Below are positions 41,984 through 53,005 of a stretch of 64,000 bases of DNA, in pieces. The number at the start of each line of letters is the position of its first letter. Positions within the stretch are counted from its first letter, which is position 1. The translations under genes were made by a program, and so were the position numbers. Source of the stretch: an uncultured Pelagibacteraceae bacterium (lineage in GTDB: Bacteria; Pseudomonadota; Alphaproteobacteria; Pelagibacterales; Pelagibacteraceae); the NCBI GenBank assembly GCA_902632935.1, contig CACPEJ010000002.1, positions 1-64,000 of the forward strand, given 5' to 3'. Below the pieces are notes generated by a model. It ran no database searches. It saw only the letters and a list, made by a program, of their open reading frames with translations, and was not told where the DNA came from.

Positions 41984-42367
41984 TTATTTCTTAAGTGGTG
42001 TTAATTTTTTTCCAGCTATTGCGATAGCTTTTCCTTTTCTCGTTCGAGCATTACATCGTGTTCTTTGACCTCTTACAGGTAATTTCTTTCTATGCCTCGA
42101 ACCTCTATAGCAAGCTAAATCTATTAGTCTTTTTATGCTCAGTGAATAATCTCTTCTAAGATCGCCTTCAACTTTAAAATTTTGATCAATGTATTCTCTT
42201 ATTCTTAAAATTTCATCATCAGTAAGTTGGTTCACTCTTTTTTCTTTAGGGATTGCTAATGATGTACAAATTTGTTTTGAAAATTTATCACCGATACCAT
42301 AAATATAAGTAAGCCCTACTTGAACTAATTTATTTTGTGGGATATTTATTCCTGCAATACGAGCCAT
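41984..42367 (-). CDS. rpsM: 30S ribosomal protein S13
   Basis: [38 protein letters not shown]. Confidence 0.98.
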   Translation of the reverse strand: MARIAGINIPQNKLVQVGLTYIYGIGDKFSKQICTSLAIPKEKRVNQLTDDEILRIREYIDQNFKVEGDLRRDYSLSIKRLIDLACYRGSRHRKKLPVRGQRTRCNARTRKGKAIAIAGKKLTPLKK

Positions 42368-42422
42368 AAATTTTGAGATAAATTTAGCCTTTTATATAAG
42401 AAGTTCTTTTAAAGTCAACGTC

Positions 42423-42986
42423 TTAAACATTAAGAAAAGCATCTATTTTAGCGGTTATTTGCTCAATTTTAAGCGCACCATCTATTTCATAAAAGTTTGA
42501 ATTTTTGGAATAGAAATCTAAAACGGGGCGTGTCATATCCATATAGGTTTCATATCTTTTTAGAATAATATTTGAGTCATCATCAGATCTTTTTTCTAAA
42601 GTTTTTCTTTTTTCAACTCGTTTAATTATTACTTCTTTTTGGACATTAAGAAAAAAAATATAATCAATCTTTTGATTTGAACTTTCTAAAATAGTTTCTA
42701 AATTTTTAGCTTGATCTAATGATCTAGGATATCCATCAAAAATAAGTTTATTTCTATATTTTTCATCAAAAATAACTTTTTTAATTAATTCGTTTACAAT
42801 TTCATCACTTACAAATTTACCATCGTTCATGTCATTAATTATTTTTTTTCCTATTTCAGAATTTTTCTTGATTTCATCCCTTAACATATCACCTGTTGAA
42901 ACTTGAAAACCATTTATCTTTTTAACTAAATATTTTGCTTGTGTTCCTTTTCCAGCACCAGGAGGTCCAAATAGGATTATATTCAC
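42423..42986 (-). CDS. adk: Adenylate kinase
   Basis: IILFGPPGAGKGTQAKYL, FDGYPRSLDQA. Confidence 0.97.
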   Translation of the reverse strand: MNIILFGPPGAGKGTQAKYLVKKINGFQVSTGDMLRDEIKKNSEIGKKIINDMNDGKFVSDEIVNELIKKVIFDEKYRNKLIFDGYPRSLDQAKNLETILESSNQKIDYIFFLNVQKEVIIKRVEKRKTLEKRSDDDSNIILKRYETYMDMTRPVLDFYSKNSNFYEIDGALKIEQITAKIDAFLNV

Positions 42987-42989
42987 GAA

Positions 42990-44270
42990 TTATCTTCCGA
43001 ATTTTGTTTTTTTAATCAACTGTTCGTACTGGGAACTCATTAATCTTGTTTGTATTTGCGTAACTGTATCAATTGCAACAACAACTACGATTAAAATTGA
43101 TGTGCCTCCCAGATAGAAAGGAATTGGATAATTAGCAATTAAAAACTCAGGCATTAAACAAACTAATGTTAAATATAAAGCACCTATTGTTGTCAACTTT
43201 GTTAAAATATTATCGATATAAATTGCCGTGCTTTCTCCAGGTCTTATCCCTGGTACAAAACCACCATATTTTCTCAAATTATCAGCTGTTTCAGTTGGAT
43301 TAAAAGTTATTGAGGTATAAAAAAAGGTAAAAAATATTATTCCTGATGCATAAAGCAACATATACAATGGTTGTCCTTGAGTAAAATATGAACTTAAATT
43401 TAAAAAAGTTTCATTATCAGAAAAATTAAAATTTGAAAAAGTTACTGGTAATAATAGTAATGCCGATGCAAAAATTGCGGGAATTACTCCAGCTTGATTA
43501 ATCTTGAGTGGCAAATGAGATGACTCTCCCCCGTACATTTTATTACCAACTTGTCTTTTAGGGTAATTTATTAGTATTTTTCTTAAAGCTCTTTCCATAA
43601 AAACAATAAATAAAATTGTTAAGATTAATAAAACGAATAAAGCTAAGATCATTAATGTAGATACTGCTCCTGTTCTACCAAGTTCGAAAGTGGTAACTAA
43701 AGCTCTTGGAATTTCTGCAACAATACCAGCGAAAATAATAAGAGATATACCATTACCAATTCCTCTTTGAGTAATCTGTTCTCCTAACCACATTAAAAAA
43801 ATAGTCCCAGAGACAATTGTGGTGACAGTTGAAATTTTAAAAAAAACACCAGGATTAATTACTAACCCAGCTGAAGACTCTAGTCCTACTGCTAATCCAT
43901 AACCTTGAACTGTCGCAAGTAAAACAGTTCCATAACGAGTTATCTGAGTAATTTTTGCTCTACCAGTTTCTCCTTGTGATTTTAAATTTTTAAAATAATC
44001 AGAAACACCTGTTAAAAGTTGAACAATAATTGATGAGGAGATATATGGCATAATTCCTAATGCAAAAATAGCCATTCTACTCACTGCACCACCAGCAAAA
44101 ACATTGAACATTCCCAATAAACCCTTTTGATTTCCTTCCATCATTATTTTGAGTTGTTCAGGATCTATCCCTGGCAAAGGGACAAAAGTACCAAATCTAT
44201 AGACCACTAAAATAGCAAGGGTAAATATTATTCTATTTCTTAAATCAGTATTTGATGATGATGCGCTCAT
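42990..44270 (-). CDS. secY: Preprotein translocase subunit SecY
   Basis: 10-TM; FGTFVPLPGIDPEQL, GIGNGISLIIFAGIV, GFVPGIRPGEST. Confidence 0.98.
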   Translation of the reverse strand: MSASSSNTDLRNRIIFTLAILVVYRFGTFVPLPGIDPEQLKIMMEGNQKGLLGMFNVFAGGAVSRMAIFALGIMPYISSSIIVQLLTGVSDYFKNLKSQGETGRAKITQITRYGTVLLATVQGYGLAVGLESSAGLVINPGVFFKISTVTTIVSGTIFLMWLGEQITQRGIGNGISLIIFAGIVAEIPRALVTTFELGRTGAVSTLMILALFVLLILTILFIVFMERALRKILINYPKRQVGNKMYGGESSHLPLKINQAGVIPAIFASALLLLPVTFSNFNFSDNETFLNLSSYFTQGQPLYMLLYASGIIFFTFFYTSITFNPTETADNLRKYGGFVPGIRPGESTAIYIDNILTKLTTIGALYLTLVCLMPEFLIANYPIPFYLGGTSILIVVVVAIDTVTQIQTRLMSSQYEQLIKKTKFGR

Positions 44271-44279
44271 TAAATTAAA

Positions 44280-44732
44280 CTATTTTTTTAATTGTATTGA
44301 ACCACCAATTTTTTCAAGTTTTTCAACAGCAGACTTTGAAGCAAGATCTGCCTCAATATTAATCTTATCTTTAATGGCTCCGGATCCTAAAATTTTTAAT
44401 TTAATTGAATTTTGATCTATTAATTTTAGTTTTTTTAGTAAATTTGAATTCAGCGTGTCTGTAGTTTTTATATTTTTTTTATCAATATATGATTGAATTT
44501 TATCTAGATTTAATATTGCAATTGTCTTTTTATTAATAGGGTTGAAACCTCTCTTTGGAAGTCTTCTATATAGTGGCATTTGTCCACCTTCAAAACTTTT
44601 AATCGCTACACCAGATCTGGATTTTTGACCTTTTACACCTCTTCCAGATGTTTTGCCTTTTCCAGAACCAATACCTCTACCAACTCTTAGTTTAGTCTTA
44701 TTAATCTTATTTCTATTGTTTAATTTAATCAT
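44280..44732 (-). CDS. rplO: 50S ribosomal protein L15
   Basis: [26 protein letters not shown]. Confidence 0.97.
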   Translation of the reverse strand: MIKLNNRNKINKTKLRVGRGIGSGKGKTSGRGVKGQKSRSGVAIKSFEGGQMPLYRRLPKRGFNPINKKTIAILNLDKIQSYIDKKNIKTTDTLNSNLLKKLKLIDQNSIKLKILGSGAIKDKINIEADLASKSAVEKLEKIGGSIQLKK

Positions 44733-45247
44733 TATCCTCTTTTTTCTATAATCTCAGAAATTTTTTTATTTCTTATTGAAGATATTTGTTTTGGTGAATT
44801 TTGCTTCAATAGTGCTTTCATTGTGGCTCTAATCACATTATGGGCATTTGATGTACCCATTGATTTAGCTACAATATCTTTTACTCCCAAAACCTCACAC
44901 ACTGCACGAACAGGACCTCCAGCTATAATACCTGTTCCTTTAGAGGCTGCTCTCAATACGATTCTGCCAGATCCATCTTTAGCTTTTACATCATGGTGAA
45001 TAGTTCTTCCTTCTCGAAGAGGTATATGAATAAGTTTTCTTCTTGCCATTTCATTTGCTTTTTTTATAGCATCTGGCACTTGTTTTGCTTTCGCGTGAGC
45101 AATTCCAATTTTACCAGACTGGTTTCCGACAACAACAAGTGCTGAAAAACCAAATCTACGTCCACCTTTTACTACTTTTGTTATACGATTAATGTGAACT
45201 AATTTTTCTAAAATATCGTCAGTTTTTTTATCTTTATTATTATCCAT
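44732..45247 (-). CDS. rpsE: 30S ribosomal protein S5 (start set at MDNNKDK)
   Basis: [34 protein letters not shown]; the ORF-track start lies inside rplR. Confidence 0.96.
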   Translation of the reverse strand: MDNNKDKKTDDILEKLVHINRITKVVKGGRRFGFSALVVVGNQSGKIGIAHAKAKQVPDAIKKANEMARRKLIHIPLREGRTIHHDVKAKDGSGRIVLRAASKGTGIIAGGPVRAVCEVLGVKDIVAKSMGTSNAHNVIRATMKALLKQNSPKQISSIRNKKISEIIEKRG

Positions 45248-45248
45248 A

Positions 45249-45605
45249 TTAAAATTCCATTCCATTTTTACGTAAAGTTTCAGCAAAAACCTTCACTCTT
45301 CCATGATATTTATAAATGCCTCTATCAAAATAAATCTTGGTAATTTTTTTCTCTTGTGCTTTTTTTGCTAACTTTTCAGCTACAATCTTAGATAATTCAG
45401 TTTTATTTACCTTTTGACCAGACTTAATATCTTTTTCAATTGATGATGCTGATAATAAAGTAACATTTTTCATATCGTCAATTATTTGCGCCGAAATATT
45501 CTTTGATGATCTAGAAATACTTAGTCTATATCTGTCATTTGAAGCAACATTTTTAACCTTATTGCTCACTCTAAATCTTTTTCTTTTACTGGTATCTAAT
45601 TTCAT
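45249..45605 (-). CDS. rplR: 50S ribosomal protein L18
   Basis: [39 protein letters not shown]. Confidence 0.96.
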   Translation of the reverse strand: MKLDTSKRKRFRVSNKVKNVASNDRYRLSISRSSKNISAQIIDDMKNVTLLSASSIEKDIKSGQKVNKTELSKIVAEKLAKKAQEKKITKIYFDRGIYKYHGRVKVFAETLRKNGMEF

Positions 45606-46144
45606 TATTTCTTCTTTCCTTCTTTTTTCAAGATATGTTGACCCTTTTCTCTTACACCTTTACCTTTATATGGTTCAATTTTTCTAAGAGTTTTAAGTTT
45701 AGATACAACTGCTCCTACTTGTTGTTTATCAGCACCGCTTATTTTTAGAGTTGTTTGCTTTTCAACGTTGATTTTTATCCCTTCTGGGATGTCAAAATTA
45801 ATATCATGACTATAACCTAATTGTAGATTCAATTGATTACCTTTTAGTGCAGCTCGATATCCAACACCTACCAGTTCTAGTATCTTCTCGTATCCTGTGT
45901 TTGAACCAATAACTGCATTATTAATTAAACTTCTATTCATTCCCCATAATCGTTTGGTTTCTTGATCAATTTTTTTCGGTTTGATTGATATTTCTTTTCC
46001 ATCTTTTATATCAAGATTAAAAACATCTAAATCAATATTGATTGACTTTTTTCCGGATGGACCTTCTATGTTTAAAATATTTCCAGCCAAAGCAACTTTG
46101 ACTTTTTCAGGGATTGAAATATTAATTTTACCAATTTTAGACAT
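45605..46144 (-). CDS. rplF: 50S ribosomal protein L6
   Basis: [39 protein letters not shown]. Confidence 0.97.
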   Translation of the reverse strand: MSKIGKINISIPEKVKVALAGNILNIEGPSGKKSINIDLDVFNLDIKDGKEISIKPKKIDQETKRLWGMNRSLINNAVIGSNTGYEKILELVGVGYRAALKGNQLNLQLGYSHDINFDIPEGIKINVEKQTTLKISGADKQQVGAVVSKLKTLRKIEPYKGKGVREKGQHILKKEGKKK

Positions 46145-46539
46145 TAAAATACCTTACAAATTATTTCTCCACCCACTCTTTGCTTTCTTGCATCAATATC
46201 TGTCATTACACCTTTGGGGGTTGATACAATTGCTATACCTAAACCATTATTTATTTTTGGTAAACTTTCTGCACTAGAAAATATTCTTCTCCCTGGTTTT
46301 GAAACTCTTTCAAAAGTACTTATAACTGGGTTTCCTGAATGATATTTAAGCTCTAAAGATAAGAAAGATTTATTATTTTCTTTGTTCACTTTGAAGTCTT
46401 TTATAAATCCTTCATTCTTTAAGATATCAGCAATCTTAGTTTTAAAATTTGAGGAAGGTAATTCAACTTTCTTATGGCTTCTATCTTGAGCATTTTTTAT
46501 TCTTGCTATCATATCTCCAATTGGATCACTTAAACTCAT
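46144..46539 (-). CDS. rpsH: 30S ribosomal protein S8
   Basis: SDPIGDMIARIKNAQ, VSTPKGVMTDIDARKQRVGGEIICKVF. Confidence 0.97.
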   Translation of the reverse strand: MSLSDPIGDMIARIKNAQDRSHKKVELPSSNFKTKIADILKNEGFIKDFKVNKENNKSFLSLELKYHSGNPVISTFERVSKPGRRIFSSAESLPKINNGLGIAIVSTPKGVMTDIDARKQRVGGEIICKVF

Positions 46540-46549
46540 ATTTTCCTTT

Positions 46550-46855
46550 CTACCAACTTGATTTAACTAAACCTGGTATCTTTCCTTGCAGACCTAATTG
46601 TCTTAATGCAATTCTAGATATTTTCAATTTTCTATAAACTCCGTGAGGTCTTCCAGTAATCTGGCATCTATTCATTACTCTTACTTTCGCGGAGTTTCTA
46701 GGTAATTTTGATAATTTTTGTTGTGCTTTAAATCTTTCCTCTAAAGGAAGCTTTTTATTCATAACAATCTTTTTTAACTTTTGTCTTTTTTTAAATAATC
46801 TGTCCGATAATTTTATTCGTTTATTGTTCTTATTTATTGAGCTTAATTTAGCCAT
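46550..46855 (-). CDS. rpsN: 30S ribosomal protein S14
   Basis: [49 protein letters not shown]. Confidence 0.97.
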   Translation of the reverse strand: MAKLSSINKNNKRIKLSDRLFKKRQKLKKIVMNKKLPLEERFKAQQKLSKLPRNSAKVRVMNRCQITGRPHGVYRKLKISRIALRQLGLQGKIPGLVKSSW

Positions 46856-46856
46856 T

Positions 46857-47411
46857 TTAGTTATCTCCTTTTTTAATAAATGGAAAATTTAACTTTTCTA
46901 AAAGAGCAAAACTATGCTCTTTACTTTTAGATGATATTACAATTACAATATCAATACCACGAACCTTATCAGCACGATCAAAACTTACCTCAGGAAATAT
47001 GATATGTTCTTTAACACCAAATGTGTAATTTCCAAATTTATCAAAACCATTTGCAGAAAGGCCTCTAAAATCTTTAATTCTTGGTAAAGCTATATTCACA
47101 AGTCTATCTAAAAATTCATACATTTTATCTTTTCTAAGTGTAACCTTTAAGCCAGCATTTGAACCTTTTCTTGTTTTAAAATTTGCAACTGATTTTTTAA
47201 ATTTGGTGATCACAGGTTTTTGACCTGTTATTTTTCCTAAGTCCTCCTCACAAGACTTTAATATTTTTGAGTCATTTCCATCTAAACCTAAGCCCATGTT
47301 CAAAACAATTTTTTCAATTTTTGGACCCATGTACAAATTTTTAAAACCAAATTGAGATTTTAATGCAGGTTGTATTTCTTTATAATAAAGTTCTTTCAAT
47401 CTCGGAGTCAT
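46857..47411 (-). CDS. rplE: 50S ribosomal protein L5
   Basis: [35 protein letters not shown]. Confidence 0.97.
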   Translation of the reverse strand: MTPRLKELYYKEIQPALKSQFGFKNLYMGPKIEKIVLNMGLGLDGNDSKILKSCEEDLGKITGQKPVITKFKKSVANFKTRKGSNAGLKVTLRKDKMYEFLDRLVNIALPRIKDFRGLSANGFDKFGNYTFGVKEHIIFPEVSFDRADKVRGIDIVIVISSKSKEHSFALLEKLNFPFIKKGDN

Positions 47412-47659
47412 TATTTTTTAGCCTCAGTTTTTTTTGTTTTTGTTTTTTCGTCAATTAGTTTTAAATTTGATAAATGAATAAAACTTTCCTTTGAAAAAAT
47501 TCCACCTTTTTTTTCCTTAGTTGTTTTTACGTGTCTTTTTACCATATTAATATCTTTAACTTTTGCTCTATTGTTTGGTCTGTCAATTTCAATTACTTCA
47601 CCTTCTTTTTTTTTATCTTTGCCTGATAAAACTCGAACTTTTAAACCTTTTTTAATCAT
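47411..47659 (-). CDS. rplX: 50S ribosomal protein L24
   Basis: [20 protein letters not shown] (KOW), VKRHVK. Confidence 0.95.
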   Translation of the reverse strand: MIKKGLKVRVLSGKDKKKEGEVIEIDRPNNRAKVKDINMVKRHVKTTKEKKGGIFSKESFIHLSNLKLIDEKTKTKKTEAKK

Positions 47660-48027
47660 TACAAAACCTCTGGGGCTAGTGAGATTATTTTCATTTGCCC
47701 TTTATTTCTTAATTCTCTAGTTACTGGACCAAAAATTCTAGTTCCAACTGGTTCACCTTTGTCATCAACCAAAACAGCAGCGTTATTATCAAATTTTACT
47801 TTTGATCCGTCATCCCTATGAATTCCTTTTTTTACTCTTACCACCACAGCTTTATGAACTGATCCTTTTTTTACTTTTCCCTTAGGAATTGCCTCTTTTA
47901 CAGCAATTACTATCGTGTCTCCTATACTTGCATATCTTCTTTTCGATCCACCCAAAACTTTAATACATTCGATTTTCTTTGCCCCGGTGTTATCAGCTAC
48001 ATTTAATTCTGTTTGGACCTGTATCAT
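47659..48027 (-). CDS. rplN: 50S ribosomal protein L14
   Basis: [33 protein letters not shown]. Confidence 0.98.
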   Translation of the reverse strand: MIQVQTELNVADNTGAKKIECIKVLGGSKRRYASIGDTIVIAVKEAIPKGKVKKGSVHKAVVVRVKKGIHRDDGSKVKFDNNAAVLVDDKGEPVGTRIFGPVTRELRNKGQMKIISLAPEVL

Positions 48028-48263
48028 TATTTTGTGTTTTCCATTACTTGAAATTTCTTATTTTTTGAGAAAGGTTTGCTCTCAATGATTGATACTTTGT
48101 CACCTGTTTTAAATTTGTTATTTTCATCATGCGCATTGTATTTTTTTCTCACTTTTATTACTTTTTTTAATAATGGATGAGAATATTTTCGTTCAACTAA
48201 AACAGTTATAGTTTTATTAGGTTTATCACTTACAACCACACCTGTTAATATTTTCTTAGGCAT
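48027..48263 (-). CDS. rpsQ: 30S ribosomal protein S17
   Basis: [29 protein letters not shown]. Confidence 0.96.
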   Translation of the reverse strand: MPKKILTGVVVSDKPNKTITVLVERKYSHPLLKKVIKVRKKYNAHDENNKFKTGDKVSIIESKPFSKNKKFQVMENTK

Positions 48264-48456
48264 TTAATTTTCCTTTTAATAATGTTTTTAATCTAGCAAT
48301 TGTTTTTTTTGTTTCACTAATTTTTGCCGGATTTGTAATCTGTGAATTTGTCTTTTGAAATCTAAAATTGAATAAATCTTTTTTAAATTTATCAATGTTT
48401 TTTATAATTTGATCTTTTGAGAGTTTTTTAATTTCTTGTTTTTTCATATTAGGCAA
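48256..48456 (-). CDS. rpmC: 50S ribosomal protein L29
   Basis: L29-like [35 protein letters not shown]. Confidence 0.94.
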   Translation of the reverse strand: MPNMKKQEIKKLSKDQIIKNIDKFKKDLFNFRFQKTNSQITNPAKISETKKTIARLKTLLKGKLNA

Positions 48457-48859
48457 ATCTCTTTATAGTTTTTGTTTTAATTGGCAATTTTGCGGATGCT
48501 TTATATAAAGCTTCTTTGGCTATCTGTTCCGAAACACCATCTACCTCAAATAAAATTCTTCCTGGTTTTACACGGCATGCATAGAATTCTGGAGAACCTT
48601 TTCCTTTACCCATACGTACTTCAATGGGTTTTTTAGAAACTGGAATATTTGGAAAAATTCTTGTCCAAACTCTTCCCTGTCTTTTCATGTGCCTCGTTAG
48701 AGCAACTCTAGCAGCCTCTATTTGTTTTCCAGTAACCCTATCAGGAGATAGCGCTTTTAAAGCATAAGCACCATAGTTAATGAAATTCGCTCTTGAGGCA
48801 GTTCCATGAATTCTGCCTTTGTGAGCTTTTCTCCATTTTGTTCTAACTGGCTGTAACAT
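48449..48859 (-). CDS. rplP: 50S ribosomal protein L16
   Basis: [45 protein letters not shown]. Confidence 0.97.
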   Translation of the reverse strand: MLQPVRTKWRKAHKGRIHGTASRANFINYGAYALKALSPDRVTGKQIEAARVALTRHMKRQGRVWTRIFPNIPVSKKPIEVRMGKGKGSPEFYACRVKPGRILFEVDGVSEQIAKEALYKASAKLPIKTKTIKRFA

Positions 48860-49540
48860 TTATTGTTTTCCCTCTTTAGGTGTGACTTTATTCGTTTCTT
48901 GACTAAATTCTTTAGCAAAAACTTCACCTTTATAAATCCAAACTTTTATCCCAATTATTCCGTAAGTCGTAAGTGCTTCTGCCTCTGCATAATCTATATC
49001 TGCTCTTAATGTGTGGGAAGGTATACTGCCATCTCTTAACCATTCAGTTCTAGCAATCTCATTTCCACCCAATCTACCACTCACTGAAACTTTAATTCCT
49101 TTAGCGCCCAATCTTAAACAAGATTGCATTGCTCTTTTCATTGCTCTTCTATAAGAAATTCTCTTAACTAATTGTTGAGCAATATTTTCTGCAACTAAAT
49201 AAGCATTTGTTTCAGGTTTTTTTACTTCTTTAATATTTAAAGTAACCTCATTTGAAGTAAACTTAGATAAATTATTTTTTATCTTATCTATATCACTACC
49301 TTTTTTTCCAATAACAAAACCTGGTCTAGAAGTGTAAATTGTAACATAACATTTGTTTGCTGTTCTTTCGATCATCACTTTTGAAACGCCAGAATTAATT
49401 ACATTTTTTTTGATATATTCTCTTATTTTAAAATCTTCTATGAGGTAATTACCAAAATCTTTCTTTTTAGCGTACCAAACAGAGTCCCAACCTCTGTTAA
49501 CACCTAATCTAAAACCTACTGGATTAACTTTTTGTCCCAT
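48860..49540 (-). CDS. rpsC: 30S ribosomal protein S3 (start set at MGQKVNP)
   Basis: [54 protein letters not shown]. Confidence 0.97.
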   Translation of the reverse strand: MGQKVNPVGFRLGVNRGWDSVWYAKKKDFGNYLIEDFKIREYIKKNVINSGVSKVMIERTANKCYVTIYTSRPGFVIGKKGSDIDKIKNNLSKFTSNEVTLNIKEVKKPETNAYLVAENIAQQLVKRISYRRAMKRAMQSCLRLGAKGIKVSVSGRLGGNEIARTEWLRDGSIPSHTLRADIDYAEAEALTTYGIIGIKVWIYKGEVFAKEFSQETNKVTPKEGKQ

Positions 49541-49922
49541 GACTCTCCATTTTTTTTGCCTCTGATAAAATAATTGTAACACTTGAATAAGGTTTTAAAA
49601 TTGGTGCAGCTCTTCCTTTTGCTCTTGGTCTAAACCTTTTCATGGTAATTTTCTTCCCACAATAAGCTTCTTTGACGACAAGTTTATCGATATCATATTG
49701 AAAATTATTTTCCGCATTTGCAACAGCAGATGAAATAGTCTTTCTGATATCACGAGTAATTCTTTTTTCTGAAAACTGAAGATCTCTAATAGCTAACTCT
49801 ACTTTTTTTCCAACTATACTTTTTAAAATAGGATTAAGCTTTCTTACACTTGATCTAATATTATTATTAATAGATTTCACTATTTTTTCTTTTTTTTTCA
49901 CTAATTTCTTATTTTTACTCAT
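49524..49922 (-). CDS. rplV: 50S ribosomal protein L22
   Basis: [28 protein letters not shown]-terminal Lys-rich extension. Confidence 0.96.
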   Translation of the reverse strand: MSKNKKLVKKKEKIVKSINNNIRSSVRKLNPILKSIVGKKVELAIRDLQFSEKRITRDIRKTISSAVANAENNFQYDIDKLVVKEAYCGKKITMKRFRPRAKGRAAPILKPYSSVTIILSEAKKMESHGTKS

Positions 49923-49924
49923 AA

Positions 49925-50224
49925 CTATTTCTTCACCTCTGCCTCAGCAGGTTTTGCTTTTTTATCAGCAGGTGTATGACCAAAAAAAGTTCTTGTTGGA
50001 GCAAATTCACCTAACTTATGACCAACCATGTCTTCAGATATGGTAATGGGTATAAATTTTTTTCCATTATAAATCAAAAAACTAACTCCTACAAAATCTG
50101 GAATTATTGTTGATTTTCTTGACCAAGTCTTGATAGGAATTTTTTTTGGATCAGTCTTATATTTATCAACTTTTTTTATTAAGCTTTCTTCCACAAAAGG
50201 TCCTTTCCATACTGCTCTAGCCAT
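49925..50224 (-). CDS. rpsS: 30S ribosomal protein S19
   Basis: [34 protein letters not shown]. Confidence 0.97.
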   Translation of the reverse strand: MARAVWKGPFVEESLIKKVDKYKTDPKKIPIKTWSRKSTIIPDFVGVSFLIYNGKKFIPITISEDMVGHKLGEFAPTRTFFGHTPADKKAKPAEAEVKK

Positions 50225-51063
50225 TATTTTGTATCCTTCCTTTTGTTTCTTCTCTTCACAATATATTTATCAGTTCTCTTATTGTCTCTTGTTTTCAATC
50301 CTTTTGCTGATTGTCCTTTAGGAGAAACTGGATGTCTTCCACCTGCTGATTTACCTTCTCCACCACCATGTGGGTGATCTACTGGATTTTTAACTACACC
50401 TCTAGTGTGAGGTCTTCTTCCTAACCATCTTGATCTTCCTGCTTTACCAATTTTTATATTTTTTTGATCAGGGTTACTTAATACGCCAATTGTTGCCAAT
50501 GATCTTGAATCGATTTTTCTAACTTCACCTGATGCTAATTTAATCAAACTATAATTCCCATCCAATCCACTAATCGTAACAGAAGTTCCAGCAGATCTTG
50601 CAATTTTACCTCCACCACCTGGTTGTATTTCAACATTGTGAATATCTATACCAACTGGGATATCCTGTAATGGCATACAATTTCCAATTTTTATCTCTTT
50701 TTTTGATCCATTTTCAACTTTATCACCCACCTTTATTTTTTGTGGTGCAAGATAATATGCATGTGAATTATCATCAAATTTTACTAACATAATGTAACAA
50801 GATCTGTTCGGATCATATTCAATTCTTTCAACTGTCGCAGGCATATCAAATTTTTTTCTGTAAAAGTCAACATGTCGATACATTTTTTTATGTCCACCAG
50901 CTCTATTTATAGACGTAATATGGCCATTGTTGTTTCTCCCTTTCATTGCATTTTTTGGAGAAACTAAAGATTTAAATGGTTTACCTTTCCAAAGACCAGT
51001 TCTATCTACAAGAATTGTTCCTCGAGTAGATTTTGTATAAGGTTTAAATGTTTTTAGTGCCAT
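50224..51063 (-). CDS. rplB: 50S ribosomal protein L2
   Basis: [45 protein letters not shown]. Confidence 0.98.
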   Translation of the reverse strand: MALKTFKPYTKSTRGTILVDRTGLWKGKPFKSLVSPKNAMKGRNNNGHITSINRAGGHKKMYRHVDFYRKKFDMPATVERIEYDPNRSCYIMLVKFDDNSHAYYLAPQKIKVGDKVENGSKKEIKIGNCMPLQDIPVGIDIHNVEIQPGGGGKIARSAGTSVTISGLDGNYSLIKLASGEVRKIDSRSLATIGVLSNPDQKNIKIGKAGRSRWLGRRPHTRGVVKNPVDHPHGGGEGKSAGGRHPVSPKGQSAKGLKTRDNKRTDKYIVKRRNKRKDTK

Positions 51064-51064
51064 T

Positions 51065-51358
51065 TTAAATTCCAGTTGTTAGATCAATACTTTGACCTTT
51101 TTTAAGTGTTATGATTGCTTTTTTAAAACCAGGGACTTTAACTTTTCTTCCTCTAGTTAATTTAGTTCTATTTTGTTTATTGATAATATTTATCTTTGTA
51201 ACATTTACTTTGAAAATTTTTTCAATGTTGTTTTTTATATTTTTCTTATTTGCTTTTGAAGGCACCTTAAATACAATCTTATTTTGTTCTGATAAATTTG
51301 TTGATTTTTCAGTAACTAAAGGTGATAAAATTTTGTCGTATAAATGTATCTTTTCCAT
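51065..51358 (-). CDS. rplW: 50S ribosomal protein L23 (start set at MEKIHLY)
   Basis: ILSPLVTEKSTNLSE, VTKINIINKQNRTKLTRGRKVKVPGFKKAIITL. Confidence 0.95.
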   Translation of the reverse strand: MEKIHLYDKILSPLVTEKSTNLSEQNKIVFKVPSKANKKNIKNNIEKIFKVNVTKINIINKQNRTKLTRGRKVKVPGFKKAIITLKKGQSIDLTTGI

Positions 51359-51359
51359 C

Positions 51360-51983
51360 TTAAGCATACCTCTTTTCTAATTCTTTTACAGATGTTTCAG
51401 TAAACACAACCTTTTCAAACTTAACGATATCAAAGGCACTAAAATGATTAATGTCTGTTACTTTAATATTTGGAATATTTCTAATTGATTTTTCAACATT
51501 ATCTTTTGAGGTTTTGTCTAGGATTATTATTGAATTTGATATTTGGAATTTTTTTAAAATTAAGTTCATCTCTTTAGTCTTTTTTATCTTAGAGCTAAAA
51601 TCACTAAAAATTAGAAGGTTATTATTCTTTATCTTGTCACTAATTAATGATGCTATACTTTGTTTTTTTTCACTCTTATTCAATTTTCTTTTTTTATATG
51701 ATAGCTCTCCTTTAGGACCATGAGCTATACCACCCCCAACAAAGATTGGGGCTTTTCTACTTGCATGTCTAGCGTTACCTGTTCCTTTTTGTGCATAAAT
51801 TTTTGATGTTGGGCCTGAGACTTCGTTTTGCTGCTTAGTTTTTGCGTGCCTACCTTTATAGTTAGCATTAGTCTTATATAAAACTGTATTCACTAATTTC
51901 TTATTTATCTTAGCTGAAAAAATCTTATCTAAGACTTCAATAGAACTTTTTTTACCATCTAAATTAATTTTATCGACTTTCAT
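51360..51983 (-). CDS. rplD: 50S ribosomal protein L4
   Basis: KIYAQKGTGNARHASRKAPIFVGGGIAHGP. Confidence 0.97.
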   Translation of the reverse strand: MKVDKINLDGKKSSIEVLDKIFSAKINKKLVNTVLYKTNANYKGRHAKTKQQNEVSGPTSKIYAQKGTGNARHASRKAPIFVGGGIAHGPKGELSYKKRKLNKSEKKQSIASLISDKIKNNNLLIFSDFSSKIKKTKEMNLILKKFQISNSIIILDKTSKDNVEKSIRNIPNIKVTDINHFSAFDIVKFEKVVFTETSVKELEKRYA

Positions 51984-52693
51984 TATTTTTTCTTTTTCTC
52001 CGGTGTTTTCTTAGATAATTCAGCAGCTTTGTGTTTTTCACTGATAGTCATTTTTTTAATATTTTTAACTGAACCTTTTACTAGAATTTCAGAGTTTTTT
52101 GCTCCTGGGATAGAACCTTTTAAATATAGAAGCTCATTTTCTAAATCTGTTTTAATAATTTCGATATTTTGCATAGTTCTTAATTTATCTCCCATATGTC
52201 CAGCCATTTTTTTTCCCTTAAATACTTTACCAGGATCTTGTCTTTGACCCGTTGAACCATGTGATCTATGTGAAATTGAAACACCATGTGTAGCTCTCAA
52301 ACCACCAAAATTGTGTCTTTTCATAGCTCCTGCAAAACCTTTTCCAATCGTTTTTGATCTAGTATCTACAAATTTAACATCTTTAAAAATCTCTAATCCA
52401 AATTCATTTCCCTCTTTATAATTTTCGATGTTTTGAACTCTATATTCTTTAAGTTTCCTTTTAGCTTCAGTATTTCTTTTTGAAAAATAACCTTTCATAG
52501 CCTTTGTTAGTTTTGAGTTTTTGATTTTTCCGTATCCAAGTTGAACAGCGGTGTAACCTCTTTTTTCTTTATCTATTACCTGGATTACTCTAGCTTTTTC
52601 CATTTTTAATACAGTAACTGGTACCAACTGACCAGATTTATAAAATTCTCTAGTCATTCCAATTTTTTTTCCTAACAAAGCTATCTCACTCAT
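51983..52693 (-). CDS. rplC: 50S ribosomal protein L3
   Basis: LLGKKIGMTREF, GFAGAMKRHNFGGLRATHGVSISHRSHGSTGQRQDPGKVFKGKKMAGHMG. Confidence 0.98.
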   Translation of the reverse strand: MSEIALLGKKIGMTREFYKSGQLVPVTVLKMEKARVIQVIDKEKRGYTAVQLGYGKIKNSKLTKAMKGYFSKRNTEAKRKLKEYRVQNIENYKEGNEFGLEIFKDVKFVDTRSKTIGKGFAGAMKRHNFGGLRATHGVSISHRSHGSTGQRQDPGKVFKGKKMAGHMGDKLRTMQNIEIIKTDLENELLYLKGSIPGAKNSEILVKGSVKNIKKMTISEKHKAAELSKKTPEKKKK

Positions 52694-52695
52694 AA

Positions 52696-53004
52696 TTATA
52701 TCTTAATCTCCACATCGACACCTGATGCTAAATCTAACTTCATTAAAGCCTCGACAGTCTGTGGTGTTGGCTCAATTATATCAATTAATCTTTTATGAGT
52801 TCTCGACTCAAATTGTTCTCTACTTTTTTTATCTATATGAGGAGATCTTAAAACTGTATATCTTTCAATTCTAGTTGGTAATGGAATTGGACCTTTTATT
52901 GTAGCTCCAGTTCTTTTAACTGTGTTAACAATCTCTTCAGTTGAAGCATCTAAAATCTTATTGTCGTAAGCTCTAAGTTTAATTCTAATATTCTGTTTTT
53001 CCAT
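52696..53004 (-). CDS. rpsJ: 30S ribosomal protein S10
   Basis: [45 protein letters not shown]. Confidence 0.98.
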   Translation of the reverse strand: MEKQNIRIKLRAYDNKILDASTEEIVNTVKRTGATIKGPIPLPTRIERYTVLRSPHIDKKSREQFESRTHKRLIDIIEPTPQTVEALMKLDLASGVDVEIKI

Positions 53005-53005
53005 T

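Noticed and set aside
45248-45286. Long N termini of rpsE, rpsC, rplW, recO and pyrB in the ORF track
   Set aside because: Conserved family starts (MDNNKDK, MGQKVNP, MEKIHLY, MIWDDIG, MAIKSNK) lie downstream; the extensions run into neighbouring genes or upstream sequence.
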